Shown: one piece after another, positions 8,781 to 17,467 of the stretch
How the letters are laid out: each line of letters begins with the position of its first letter
How positions within the stretch are numbered: the first letter of the stretch is position 1
Assembly (NCBI GenBank): GCA_002377985.1
Contig: DFQW01000033.1
Location: forward strand, 4,794-28,162
Origin: Halieaceae bacterium UBA3479
GTDB taxonomy: Bacteria; Pseudomonadota; Gammaproteobacteria; Pseudomonadales; Halieaceae
DNA: 23,369 nt
Direction: 5' to 3'
Program-made: the position numbers and the translations under genes
The notes under the pieces: model-generated
The model's database searches: none
What the model was told of the DNA's origin: nothing
Seen by the model: only the letters and a program-made list of their open reading frames with translations

Positions 8781-11225
8781 GTGGATCAAGAAGAACAGAA
8801 TCAACGAGACGGCGACGTGCTCCCTCCTGAAACTGCGCTAGAGGGAGAGTATGACGCCGCTGCACCCGTGCTGGCGGATGAGGTGTTACCCGACACACTC
8901 GTACTGTTGCCACTGCCGGGCCGTCCCTTCTTTCCTGGCCAGGTGCAACCCGTTTCATTCAACCCTGACAACTGGCAAGCGACCCTGGATGCTATCGCGC
9001 AACAGGGTTCCAGACTCTTGGGCCTCGCTTTTGTCGACAAGCCCGATCCCGGTTCAGTTACACCCGATGAATTCCCTGAAACGGGATGTGTGGTCAGATT
9101 GCATCGGCCGCCAGGGCTGTCTGACCACGCAGGGCAATTTCTGGCTCAGGGTCTGCGTCGATTTCGTATTGTCCGGTGGCTGAGTAAAACCAGCCCACTC
9201 ATCGCGCAAGTTGAGTATCCCCGCTCCCAAGGCGATCGTGACAGCGATGAAATCAAGGCCTATGCCATGGCAGTTATTGCTGCGATCAAAGAGTTACTGC
9301 CGCTGAATCCGCTCTATAGCGAAGAACTGAAACAGCATATCGGGCAATTTAATCCTAACCACCCAGGGCTGCTGGCCGATTTTGCGGCAGCCTTGACCAC
9401 CGCGAGTGGCAGCCGTTTGCAGGAGGTACTGGAGACACTGCCCCTGACGCGTCGCATGAACATCGTACTGGAGTTATTGAAGCGAGAGCGAGAGGTGGCT
9501 GAGCTGCAGGGCCAGATCACCACGCAGGTCAATGAGAAAGTTTCGGCTAATCAGAGAGAGTTCTTTCTGCGCGAGCAGATGAAGGTGATAGAGAAAGAGC
9601 TGGGCCTCTCAAAAGATGACAACACGTCTGATCTCGAGCGTTTTAAACAACGTCTCGAGAAGCTCGATCCGCCGAAAAAAGTATTGGATCGGCTTGAGGA
9701 GGAGTTCAGCAAGCTACAGGTGTTGGAGTCGGGTTCACCCGAATACGGGGTGACGCGTAATTATCTGGATTGGGCAACTTCGGTGCCCTGGGGCATACAG
9801 TCGCGAGATAATCTCGATCTTGATCACGCGCGCACTGAGCTAGACGCCCACCACGACGGACTGGAAGATGTAAAGGCCCGGATTATTGAGTTTCTTGCCG
9901 TTGGCGCCTTCAAGGGCAGCATTGATGGCTCGATTATTCTGCTGGTGGGCCCACCGGGGGTCGGTAAAACGAGTATTGGCAAGTCCATTGCGGCGGCCTT
10001 GAACAGACAATTTTTTAGATTCAGCCTTGGCGGAATGCGTGACGAGGCAGAGATCAAAGGGCATCGTCGCACCTATATTGGCGCTATGCCGGGCAAACTC
10101 GTGCAGGCTTTAAAAGAGGTCGAAGTCACCAACCCGGTCATTATGCTCGACGAGATCGATAAGATCGGCGGTTCCTTTCAGGGGGATCCGGCATCCGCGT
10201 TGCTGGAAGTGCTGGACCCCGAGCAAAACGGTGAGTTTCTTGATCACTATCTGGACTTGCGGATTGATCTGTCAAAGGTGTTATTCATTTGCACCGCTAA
10301 CCAACTTGATACGATACCCGCCCCGCTGCTCGACCGGATGGAAGAGATTCGTCTGTCGGGCTACATTGCGGAAGAAAAGCTGGCGATCGCAAAAAATCAC
10401 TTGTGGCCTAAATTGTTGGAGCGCCACGGTGCGCAACCCAGGCAGATTCGAATTAACGACGCGGCGTTGCGTCTGGTGATTGATGCCTACAGCCGTGAGG
10501 CGGGTGTGCGCGGTCTGGAAAAAAAGTTAGGCGCGCTGGTGCGAGCTTCCATTTTGGAGATGGTGGAGGAGGGGAGCGAGCGCATTCGGATTGGCAAGCG
10601 TGAAGTTGAAGCCATCCTCGGCCGCCCGAGGTTCAAAGCTGAGCGCACCTTGCGGGGTAGAGGGGTCGTTACGGGGCTGGCGTGGACCGCGATGGGTGGC
10701 GCAACCCTCAGTATCGAATCCTCGAAAATTCATACGTTGAATCGCGGCTTCAAACTGACGGGCCAACTTGGCGACGTGATGAAGGAAAGTGCGGAAATTG
10801 CTTATAGCTATGTGGTGGCGCATCTGCGTGAGTTTGGCTGCGAACCTGATTTTTTTGATATGTCGATGGTGCATCTCCATGTGCCCGAGGGAGCAACACC
10901 CAAAGATGGCCCCAGTGCGGGCATCACCATGGCAACCGCTTTGCTGTCTCTGGCGCGAGGCGATCGGCTGCGTCGCCCACTGGCAATGACGGGTGAGCTT
11001 ACGCTGACTGGGCAGGTGCTGCCGGTTGGGGGTATTCGCGAAAAGGTCATTGCAGCCCGTCGAGCCAAAATCGACGAGGTTATTCTCCCCTTTGCCAATC
11101 GCGGCGATTACGAGGCGTTGCCCGAGTATCTTAGGGCGGGTCTGGAGGCGCACTTTGTCCGAAGCTATCGAGAGGTGTTCGATGTCGTTTTCGATGCCTC
11201 CCAGGAGCGGCGTCAGCTGCACTAA
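8781..11225 (+). CDS. lon: ATP-dependent Lon protease, AsrA-like subtype
   Basis: Hexameric cytosolic AAA+ serine protease degrading misfolded and regulatory proteins. Numbered from the GTG at 8781 (814 residues): N-terminal substrate domain about 38-235, a coiled-coil linker (about 235-320), Walker A GPPGVGKT at 390-397, Walker [10 protein letters not shown] at about 453-461, and a C-terminal protease domain. The catalytic dyad is S712 (PKDGPSAG) and K755 (REKVIAA). The N-terminal block with RPFFPGQV resembles the second Lon of Pseudomonas (AsrA, PA0779) more than canonical Lon, which is about 30 residues shorter and starts LPVLPLRDVVVFP. An ordinary lon elsewhere in the genome would be expected. 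A GTG at 8763 is the alternative start. A sigma-32-like promoter precedes it. It ends 10 bases from the convergent cmoB stop. Confidence 0.96.
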   Translation: MDQEEQNQRDGDVLPPETALEGEYDAAAPVLADEVLPDTLVLLPLPGRPFFPGQVQPVSFNPDNWQATLDAIAQQGSRLLGLAFVDKPDPGSVTPDEFPETGCVVRLHRPPGLSDHAGQFLAQGLRRFRIVRWLSKTSPLIAQVEYPRSQGDRDSDEIKAYAMAVIAAIKELLPLNPLYSEELKQHIGQFNPNHPGLLADFAAALTTASGSRLQEVLETLPLTRRMNIVLELLKREREVAELQGQITTQVNEKVSANQREFFLREQMKVIEKELGLSKDDNTSDLERFKQRLEKLDPPKKVLDRLEEEFSKLQVLESGSPEYGVTRNYLDWATSVPWGIQSRDNLDLDHARTELDAHHDGLEDVKARIIEFLAVGAFKGSIDGSIILLVGPPGVGKTSIGKSIAAALNRQFFRFSLGGMRDEAEIKGHRRTYIGAMPGKLVQALKEVEVTNPVIMLDEIDKIGGSFQGDPASALLEVLDPEQNGEFLDHYLDLRIDLSKVLFICTANQLDTIPAPLLDRMEEIRLSGYIAEEKLAIAKNHLWPKLLERHGAQPRQIRINDAALRLVIDAYSREAGVRGLEKKLGALVRASILEMVEEGSERIRIGKREVEAILGRPRFKAERTLRGRGVVTGLAWTAMGGATLSIESSKIHTLNRGFKLTGQLGDVMKESAEIAYSYVVAHLREFGCEPDFFDMSMVHLHVPEGATPKDGPSAGITMATALLSLARGDRLRRPLAMTGELTLTGQVLPVGGIREKVIAARRAKIDEVILPFANRGDYEALPEYLRAGLEAHFVRSYREVFDVVFDASQERRQLH

Positions 11226-11235
11226 TACAGTCGCT

Positions 11236-12228
11236 CTATGCGATGTTGAGCGCAGTCAGGATTGCGCGTCGAGGCGCGGGGAAGCCCTCTATCGTGAGCG
11301 ATGCATCGTTGGGGTCGAGAAAGTCTGCCAGGGACTGGAACGTCATCCAAGCCGTGCTGCGCTGCTCCTCGGGGGTTGTGGTGGTGATATCGACGATAGA
11401 GACTTGCCGGAATCCCGCCTCCTCTAACCAGTGTTGTGCAAGGCCTGGACTGGGCAGCTGCCACACATTGCCCATGCGCGCATAGCGCCCATTGGGCTCC
11501 AGAAGCGCGCGGCTGTCGCCGTCAATCACCAGCGTTTCCAGCACTAGCTGACCCCCGGGGCGCAATTTATTTTTCAGACTGTGTAGATGGCTCAGTGGAT
11601 CCCGTCGGTGATATAGCACCCCCATTGAAAACACAGTGTCAAATACGGGTAAGTCCTCAGGCATTGCCTCCAGGCTCATGGGCAAAACATATATTCCCGC
11701 CAGGCCGAGATAGCGATGAAGGGCTTTGAACTGAAGGATAAAAAGCGGCGTGGGATCGATGCCGATGACTTCCGAGGCGCCTGCCCCGAGCATTCGCCAG
11801 CAGTGGTAGCCATTGCCGCACCCTACGTCCAGTACGCGTCGCCCCCGCAAGGGCTCGATCGCTCCCTCCAGGCGGTCCCACTTCCAGTCGGACCGCCACT
11901 CGGTGTCAACATGCAGGCCAAAGAGCTCAAACGGGCCTTTGCGCCAGGGGTGCAACCCCCTAAGCGCCTGTTCCAGCAACTCGAGATCTGCGTCCCGTAC
12001 CGTGCCGGTCACACCGACACGCGCGGCGTTCAGAATGTGCCTCTCTACTGTTAAGTCGGGCAACCGAGAGAGTGCCTCGCGCCAGCGGGGTATATCGCCA
12101 TATCGCTCGCTGGAGAGTCCCAGATTGAGGGCGGCCGGTAATGCCTCGATCCACTGCGCCAAAGGTCCTTCGGTCCAGCGTTCCCTGAGTGCCTCCCAGT
12201 CACCGTGTAGCTCGGGAGGGAGAGTCAT
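11236..12228 (-). CDS. cmoB: tRNA U34 carboxymethyltransferase CmoB
   Basis: Transfers the carboxymethyl group of carboxy-SAM to 5-hydroxyuridine-34, giving cmo5U in tRNAs that decode four-codon boxes. The 330-residue length matches E. coli CmoB (323). Visible features are the carboxy-SAM-binding region HPWRKGPFELFG (about 93-104), with the conserved Lys at 97, and the methyltransferase motif I DVGCGNGY at 134-141. The acidic motif GIDPTP and the ERYGDIPRW segment near the N-terminus follow the family. The ATG overlaps the cmoA stop (ATGA, 12225-12228), so maker and user of carboxy-SAM are coupled. The stop lies 10 bases from the convergent lon stop. Confidence 0.97.
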   Translation of the reverse strand: MTLPPELHGDWEALRERWTEGPLAQWIEALPAALNLGLSSERYGDIPRWREALSRLPDLTVERHILNAARVGVTGTVRDADLELLEQALRGLHPWRKGPFELFGLHVDTEWRSDWKWDRLEGAIEPLRGRRVLDVGCGNGYHCWRMLGAGASEVIGIDPTPLFILQFKALHRYLGLAGIYVLPMSLEAMPEDLPVFDTVFSMGVLYHRRDPLSHLHSLKNKLRPGGQLVLETLVIDGDSRALLEPNGRYARMGNVWQLPSPGLAQHWLEEAGFRQVSIVDITTTTPEEQRSTAWMTFQSLADFLDPNDASLTIEGFPAPRRAILTALNIA

Positions 12229-13040
12229 GCGATGGCGATGAAAGAGGCGAAGTTAAGACATTGAAACCAGACGTCGCATTGGCTGAAGCCAGCGCGTTTC
12301 AGTCGGTCAAAATGCGCCTCTCGGGTCTCGGGCAGCAACACATTTTCCAGCGCATCGCGTTTCTGCGCGATTTCGAGGTCGCTGTATCCTTGCTGTCGTT
12401 TAAAGTCGTGGTGTAACTCGATCAGATGTCGATTGAGCTCATTATCCTGAAGCGTGATTTTTTCCGAGAGAATCATGAGGTCGCCCGGCATCAATGCTTT
12501 TCTGATGCGGCCTAAAACAGCCTCCCGCTGAGCGATGGGGACGAACTGCAGCGTGTAATTCATAATGACCACACTGGCGTTTGTCAGTTGTAAGTCAGCA
12601 ATATCGCCGGCCTGAAGTGTTATCAGCTTCCCTTCGGGGAGCTGGGCAAGATGATTACGCGCCGCGGAGAGCATGGCTTCGGAGTTGTCGATCCCGATCA
12701 GCTGGCAGTTTTGGCAAGCGGGCTCCTTTGCTACCGAAAGCAGTGAGGCTCCCCATGAACATCCAAGATCATAAATGTTGGTGTTTGGACGGGCATGACG
12801 TGCAGCCAATACGCCCGTCATCGCTATCACCGTTGGATAGCCAGGCACTGAGCGGCTGATCATGTCGGGGAAGACCGATGCGACCGCTTCGTTGAAAGTG
12901 AAAAGCCCGCGCTCGGGCATTGGCTCTGCATACAGCTCGTCCCGTAACTGCGTCGAAGCGTATCCAGCCACGCCGGCATCATCCCCTTTTGCCGGCGTTT
13001 CTTGGGGGAAAGTGTGGTTCGGTGGATCCTGGTCGGTCAT
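12225..13040 (-). CDS. cmoA: Carboxy-S-adenosyl-L-methionine synthase CmoA
   Basis: Makes carboxy-SAM from SAM and prephenate for CmoB. From the chosen ATG the protein has 271 residues. Conserved blocks include FTFNEAVASVFPDMISRSVPGY (split at about 47-68), motif I YDLGCSWGASLLSV (about 90-103), GIDNSEAML, NYTLQF and HHDFKRQQGYSDLEI. The N-terminus carries about 20 extra residues compared with E. coli CmoA (247). The frame extends to an ATG at 13076, which would add the odd hydrophobic MLPIVANKTIFA. I prefer 13040, partly because the 13076 ATG sits inside a TGT-TATGCT extended -10-like sequence, but neither start has a clear ribosome binding site. Divergent from the aminotransferase. Confidence 0.95.
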   Translation of the reverse strand: MTDQDPPNHTFPQETPAKGDDAGVAGYASTQLRDELYAEPMPERGLFTFNEAVASVFPDMISRSVPGYPTVIAMTGVLAARHARPNTNIYDLGCSWGASLLSVAKEPACQNCQLIGIDNSEAMLSAARNHLAQLPEGKLITLQAGDIADLQLTNASVVIMNYTLQFVPIAQREAVLGRIRKALMPGDLMILSEKITLQDNELNRHLIELHHDFKRQQGYSDLEIAQKRDALENVLLPETREAHFDRLKRAGFSQCDVWFQCLNFASFIAIA

Positions 13041-13098
13041 GGCGAATATCGTTTTATTTGCGACGATCGGGAGCATAACAGGGGTTGTAGCGCGGTCT

Positions 13099-13118
13099 CA
13101 TACTCCCGCATACTCTCG
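13099..13118. repeat. Tandem 10-base repeat in the cmoA/aminotransferase divergent promoter region
   Basis: CATACTCCCG (13099-13108) is followed directly by CATACTCTCG (13109-13118), 9 of 10 bases identical, then a partial third unit CGCTCCCG. One unit is about one helical turn, so it could be a paired protein-binding site; it could also be chance. Confidence 0.4.
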
Positions 13119-13152
13119 CGCTCCCGACGTGTCTAGTTTGCCAGAGATTCAC

Positions 13153-14340
13153 ATGTTTGATTCATTGCCGGTGCTTCCTCCAGACTCCATTCTTGGTTTG
13201 GCTGCTGCCTGTCGCGCAGACCCCAACCCGGACAAAGTCGACCTTACTCTCGGCGTTTATATGGATGAGACCGGTCTGTGTCCTGTTTTTGAGTCTGTGC
13301 AACAGGCGCAGCGCGAGCTGGTTAGCGACGAAAAGACCAAGGTCTATATGCCGCCGATCGGCGACGCGGCATACCTGTCCGGGATTCGCTCGTTGGTGCT
13401 GGGCGCTGACCTTGAGTCGCGCTTTGGCAACCGGGTAACCGCAGTGCAAACCCCGGGTGGCTGCGGTGCAGTGCGGCTCGGTGCCGAGGTGCTGCATGCA
13501 GCGGCGCCAGGTACGACCGTTTGGATCAGCGATCCCACCTGGCCGGTCCATATACCTTTGATGGGGTCCGTCGGTTTGCAGTTCAGGACCTACCGGTATT
13601 ACTCGCCGCAGCTGAAAGGACTGGATTTCGACGCCATGTTGGCCGATTTGGAGGAGGCCGCTCCGGGTGATGTGGTGTTGCTCCACGGGTGCTGCCATAA
13701 CCCCAGCGGAGCGGATCCGTCTGCACAGCAGTGGCAGCAGTTAGCGGAATTGTTAGTCGAAAGGCAGCTGTTACCCATGATTGATTTTGCGTATCAAGGC
13801 ATGGGCGCGGGTCTCGAAGAGGATGCTCAGGGATTGCGAAGTATTATGGGGTCTGTTCCCGAAATGATCATTGCAGTGTCCTCCTCTAAAAATATTGGCT
13901 TGTACCGCGAGCGCGCTGGTGCGGTTATTTTCATTGGTGGAGATGATCGCGCAGCGGAAGCCATGGCGAGTCAGGCCGTCGCTGCGGCGCGTCGGGTTTA
14001 TTCCATGCCCCCCGCCCACGGCGCGCTGTTGGCGGGACGGGTGTTGTCCTCACCAGAATTGCGGCAGGCGTGGGTGCTCGAGCTCGAGCAAATTTGTGGC
14101 AGGATCAACGGGCTGCGTGCGAGCTTTCGCGACGCTTTGGCGACGGCGACGGGGAGAGATTTTGACTTCATCGGCCGGGAGAACGGTATGTTCTCTTTTC
14201 TGGGGTTATCGGTGGAGCAAGCCCAGCGCCTGAGAAGCGAAAAATCGGTTTATATGCTTGATTCTTCGCGCATCAATATTGCGGGCTTGAACGCCGGAAA
14301 TCTGTCTCGCGTTGTTGACGCGGTCGTGTCGGTACTTTAG
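13153..14340 (+). CDS. Aspartate/aromatic amino acid aminotransferase (class I, AspC/TyrB type)
   Basis: Cytosolic PLP enzyme transferring amino groups between aspartate or aromatic amino acids and 2-oxoglutarate. From ATG 13153 it has 395 residues, matching E. coli AspC/TyrB. The Schiff-base lysine is K246 in SSSKNIGLYRERAG; supporting motifs are CCHNPSGADPS (about 180-190), DFAYQGMG (211-218) and the C-terminal substrate-carboxylate Arg in SSRINIAGLN. The frame is open upstream to 12862, but that part overlaps cmoA antisense and has no family similarity. SD-like sequence before 13153 is weak. AspC and TyrB cannot be separated by eye, so no symbol is given. It ends 10 bases from the convergent uup stop. 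Confidence 0.93.
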   Translation: MFDSLPVLPPDSILGLAAACRADPNPDKVDLTLGVYMDETGLCPVFESVQQAQRELVSDEKTKVYMPPIGDAAYLSGIRSLVLGADLESRFGNRVTAVQTPGGCGAVRLGAEVLHAAAPGTTVWISDPTWPVHIPLMGSVGLQFRTYRYYSPQLKGLDFDAMLADLEEAAPGDVVLLHGCCHNPSGADPSAQQWQQLAELLVERQLLPMIDFAYQGMGAGLEEDAQGLRSIMGSVPEMIIAVSSSKNIGLYRERAGAVIFIGGDDRAAEAMASQAVAAARRVYSMPPAHGALLAGRVLSSPELRQAWVLELEQICGRINGLRASFRDALATATGRDFDFIGRENGMFSFLGLSVEQAQRLRSEKSVYMLDSSRINIAGLNAGNLSRVVDAVVSVL

Positions 14341-14350
14341 CGCGCGCGGT

Positions 14351-16270
14351 TCACCCCTCGAGGGCGATCAGTCGTTCGAGTGCTTCGTCCAGTGCGCTTT
14401 CAGCGGCGCTGATCGACGTCAGGACTTTGGCAACGTGATCAGGGGCTTGATCGTAAAATCCCGGCTCAGAAATTGACGCCAGCAGTGCCGCGTGCTCGCT
14501 TTCGAGCTGTTCGATCTTGTCGGGAAGCGCGTCGAGTTCTCTTTGCTCTTTATAGCCAAGTTTGGCCTTTTTGCGTGGTTGTTGTGCAGTGACGCCTGAA
14601 TTTTCAGCTGCCCGGTGTGGCACCGATTTGGCCAGAGATGCGGCCCGAGCCTGTCCTGGTTCGGTCGATGGGGTTAGCGGGGTGAGTTGCCCACCGCGCG
14701 CCTCCCAATCGCTGTAACCGCCGGCCTGCTCTTCAATGATGCCGTCCTCTTTCATCACCAACAGGCTTGTGACCACCTTGTCCAGAAAATAGCGGTCATG
14801 GCTTACGACAAGGACGGTCCCCTTGAACTGCAGCAGTATCTCTTCGAGCAGTTCCAGGGTTTCGATGTCTAGATCATTGGTCGGCTCGTCCAGCACCAGA
14901 AGATTCGCTGGCCGAGTGAACAGTCGAGCGAGGATTGCGCGGTTGATCTCTCCGCCGGAGAGCGCTTTGACGGGCGTGCGGATGCGGTCCGGAGAGAATA
15001 AAAAATCACCGAGATAACTGATGGCGTGTCGTCGTTGGCCGTTAATCTCGATGAACTCCTGACCGCCACAGACGTTGTCAATGAGGTCTTGCTCTGGTTG
15101 AAAGGTATCCCGGAGCTGGTCTGAGTAAGCGATCTGAAGTTGGGTTCCACGTAAGACCTCACCTTTGCTGGGCGCAAGCTCCCCGAGCAGAAGTTTGATA
15201 ACGGTGCTTTTGCCCACACCATTTCTGCCAACAATCCCGATGCGATCGCCACGCTGAATAATGGTCGAGAAATCTTTGATCAGGTCCTGATTCTCGTATC
15301 CGAAGCTCACATCCTTGGCTTCCGCAACGCGCCGACCCGATTTTCCGGCATCTTCAAGGCTCATGCGTCCCTGGCCTACGGTCGCTCGGCGCTGCGCACG
15401 TTCTTCACGCATGGCCTTGAGCGCCGTTACCCGGCCCTCATTTCGGGTCCGGCGCGCCTTTATACCTTGTCGAATCCACGCTTCCTCCTGCGCGAGCTTC
15501 TTGTCAAATAGCGCCTCAGCCCTGGCTTCGGCGGCAGCCTGTTGCTCCCGTTGAAGCAGAAACTGTCGGTAGTCCGATTGCCACAGGGAGAGGCGCCCCC
15601 GGTCGAGCTCGCCAATTCGATTGCACACCCGCTGCAAAAAGCGACGGTCGTGGGTGATGAGCACAACCGCGCCAGCAAATTGCATGACTTCGTGTTCGAG
15701 CCAATCAATGGCCGGGATATCGAGATGGTTGGTGGGCTCGTCCAGTAGCAATACGTCGGGATCCGTCACCAGCGCCCGCGCCAGCGCTGCCCGCCTGCGC
15801 CACCCGCCGGACAGCGTTGCGAGTGGGGTTGTGCCCTCAAGCTTCATTTGATCCAGCACTTTTTCAATGCGTTGGCCCATAGTCCAACCGTTGCGGTGCT
15901 CTAGCTCAGCCTGGATAGCGTTGAGTTCTTGCAGAGCGCTCTCAGCGTTGCTCTGCGTCAGTAAGTGGTATCGGGATAACAATTCCCCGATCTCAGCGAG
16001 GCCCGTAGCGACGTAGTCAAAAACCGTTAAGTCGCCGTCCTCAGGGAGTGATTGCTCGAGAAAGGCGATTCTGGCGTTGGGCTGCTGCCATCGCTCCCCG
16101 GACTCAGGCGCCAACTCCCCAGAAAGGATACGCAGCAGCGTTGATTTACCCGCGCCATTTCTGCCCAACAATCCCAGCCGTTCTCCTTTGCCCAGTGTCA
16201 GACTGACTTTATCGAGTAATATCCGGGTGCCGATGCTGTAATCGATTTGATCGAGACGGATATAGGGCAT
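14351..16270 (-). CDS. uup: ABC-F ATPase Uup
   Basis: Cytosolic ABC-F protein with two ATPase domains and no membrane domain; Uup is linked to ribosome function and to precise excision and replication-fork transactions. From ATG 16270 (639 residues; E. coli Uup is 635) the first domain has Walker A GRNGAGKS (36-43), signature LSGGWRRRAALA and LLLDEPTNHLD. The second has GRNGVGKS, LSGGEINRAILA and LVLDEPTNDLD. A charged linker follows, then a C-terminal coiled-coil DNA-binding region (about 565-639) typical of Uup. The start is decided by AGGAG at 16282-16278, seven bases upstream. The longer frame to 16369 would overlap the divergent ctaA start. The stop is 10 bases from the aminotransferase stop. 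Confidence 0.95.
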   Translation of the reverse strand: MPYIRLDQIDYSIGTRILLDKVSLTLGKGERLGLLGRNGAGKSTLLRILSGELAPESGERWQQPNARIAFLEQSLPEDGDLTVFDYVATGLAEIGELLSRYHLLTQSNAESALQELNAIQAELEHRNGWTMGQRIEKVLDQMKLEGTTPLATLSGGWRRRAALARALVTDPDVLLLDEPTNHLDIPAIDWLEHEVMQFAGAVVLITHDRRFLQRVCNRIGELDRGRLSLWQSDYRQFLLQREQQAAAEARAEALFDKKLAQEEAWIRQGIKARRTRNEGRVTALKAMREERAQRRATVGQGRMSLEDAGKSGRRVAEAKDVSFGYENQDLIKDFSTIIQRGDRIGIVGRNGVGKSTVIKLLLGELAPSKGEVLRGTQLQIAYSDQLRDTFQPEQDLIDNVCGGQEFIEINGQRRHAISYLGDFLFSPDRIRTPVKALSGGEINRAILARLFTRPANLLVLDEPTNDLDIETLELLEEILLQFKGTVLVVSHDRYFLDKVVTSLLVMKEDGIIEEQAGGYSDWEARGGQLTPLTPSTEPGQARAASLAKSVPHRAAENSGVTAQQPRKKAKLGYKEQRELDALPDKIEQLESEHAALLASISEPGFYDQAPDHVAKVLTSISAAESALDEALERLIALEG

Positions 16271-16277
16271 GAGAGGT

Positions 16278-16282
16278 CTCCT
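16278..16282 (-). promoter_or_regulatory. Ribosome binding site deciding the uup start
   Basis: AGGAG on the minus strand with a seven-base spacer to the ATG at 16270. The upstream ATG at 16369 lacks a comparable site and would lie inside ctaA. Confidence 0.7.
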
Positions 16283-16359
16283 GAATGCGCTCAGTGTAGG
16301 GCAGAACGGATCCTGTGCGCGCTTTTGGTTAGAATAGGCGGCCTTGGGGGGGCAACAGC

Positions 16360-17403
16360 ATGACAACACTGACGATGGAAGCGCAGCAAAACGCGCGTTG
16401 GATAGCGGGCTGGCTCGGCGTGTGTGCCGTGACGATCTTGGGCATGATTTTACTCGGCGGGGTGACCCGGCTCACCGAATCGGGTTTATCTATGGTGGAT
16501 TGGCGGCCCATCATGGGAATTATACCGCCGCTGACCGAGGCCCAGTGGCTTGAGACCTTCGTCGCCTATCAGCAGTACCCGGAGTATCAAAAGATCAATC
16601 AAGGTATGGATCTGGCCGGTTTTAAACAGATTTTCTGGTTCGAATACCTACATCGTGTTCTTGGCCGATTGATTGGGCTGATGTATTTCATTCCTCTGGT
16701 CATTTTTTCCCTGCGGCGAATGATTGCCCCGCAGCTGTTGCCAACGCTCGTGCTCCTGTTCTTTCTGGGTGCTGCGCAGGGCCTGTTGGGTTGGTACATG
16801 GTCAAGAGTGGTCTGGTGGATCGACCGTCAGTATCCCAGTACCGCTTGACGGCGCATCTGGGTGTCGCCGTGGCAATTTATGCGCTGATGATGTGGCTTT
16901 TATTTAGAGTCACTGCCGGCCTCTCGCCGTCACTCAGGCACATCGGCCCGATGGGTAGTGTGCTAATTGCGGGCGTGTACATTTTGATTCTGTCAGGCGG
17001 GTTCATGGCTGGTACGGATGCGGGATTTGCCTATCCGACATGGCCTCTGATGGGTGAGACTTTTGTTCCCATGGGTTATTACGCGGAGGGTTGGTTAGCC
17101 ACTTTTGAGGGTGTCGCAACCATTCATTTCAACCATCGTATGCTCGCCTATGCCATTGCCGCGCTGGTGCTGTTCGTCAGTATCCGCAGTCTGCGCCAGA
17201 GCGCCGAGCCGAGGGTGCGCCGAGGCGCGATGTTGATGTTGCTGGCGTTAACTTTCCAGATCATGCTGGGTATTGGCACGGTTCTGAGTCAGGTGGCAAT
17301 ACCAATGGCCGCGACGCATCAGGTTGGTGCGGTCTTGTTATTGACGACCGTGCTGTACTGGAGTCACGCCCACACAGATCAAAAACTGGTAATGTCGGCA
17401 TGA
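16360..17403 (+). CDS. ctaA: Heme A synthase CtaA/COX15
   Basis: Inner-membrane enzyme oxidising the heme O methyl group to a formyl group, giving heme A for aa3-type cytochrome c oxidases. The 347 residues form about eight membrane segments in two similar halves. The four conserved heme-ligand histidines are at H98 (EYLHRVLGR), H166 (LTAHLG), H259 (HFNHRMLAY) and H320 (AATHQVG). The N-terminal signature GGVTRLTESGLSMVDWRP (33-50) is typical of type 2 enzymes. A run of six G lies about 7-12 bases before the ATG; a second ATG at 16375 is possible. TAGAAT at 16330-16335 may be a -10 box, without a clear -35. No cyoE or cox genes are in the window, so it is unlinked here on at least its left side. 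Confidence 0.95.
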   Translation: MTTLTMEAQQNARWIAGWLGVCAVTILGMILLGGVTRLTESGLSMVDWRPIMGIIPPLTEAQWLETFVAYQQYPEYQKINQGMDLAGFKQIFWFEYLHRVLGRLIGLMYFIPLVIFSLRRMIAPQLLPTLVLLFFLGAAQGLLGWYMVKSGLVDRPSVSQYRLTAHLGVAVAIYALMMWLLFRVTAGLSPSLRHIGPMGSVLIAGVYILILSGGFMAGTDAGFAYPTWPLMGETFVPMGYYAEGWLATFEGVATIHFNHRMLAYAIAALVLFVSIRSLRQSAEPRVRRGAMLMLLALTFQIMLGIGTVLSQVAIPMAATHQVGAVLLLTTVLYWSHAHTDQKLVMSA

Positions 17404-17420
17404 GGTAAGGTGCGGTTCGA

Positions 17421-17439
17421 TCTGGAGGGTTGCTCCGGA
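17421..17439 (+). other. Short hairpin in the ctaA / response-regulator gap
   Basis: TCTGGAG (17421-17427) can pair with CTCCGGA (17433-17439), seven pairs including one G-T, around a GGTTG loop. No T-run follows, so it is not a standard terminator. It lies 28 bases before the regulator's GTG and could form a leader structure. Confidence 0.35.
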
Positions 17440-17467
17440 AGGCCCGCTGGCAGGAGAAAAAACCGCC

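Noticed and set aside
10527..11222. Minus-strand open frame of 231 codons inside lon
   Set aside because: Antisense to the conserved Lon protease domain, with no motif and no ribosome binding site noted.
12862..13152. N-terminal extension of the aminotransferase frame
   Set aside because: It would overlap cmoA antisense and adds 97 residues without family similarity; from 13153 the protein has the normal 395-residue length.
16271..16369. 33-residue extension of Uup
   Set aside because: The extension overlaps the ctaA start, is Cys/Pro-rich and unlike Uup, while a strong AGGAG precedes the ATG at 16270.
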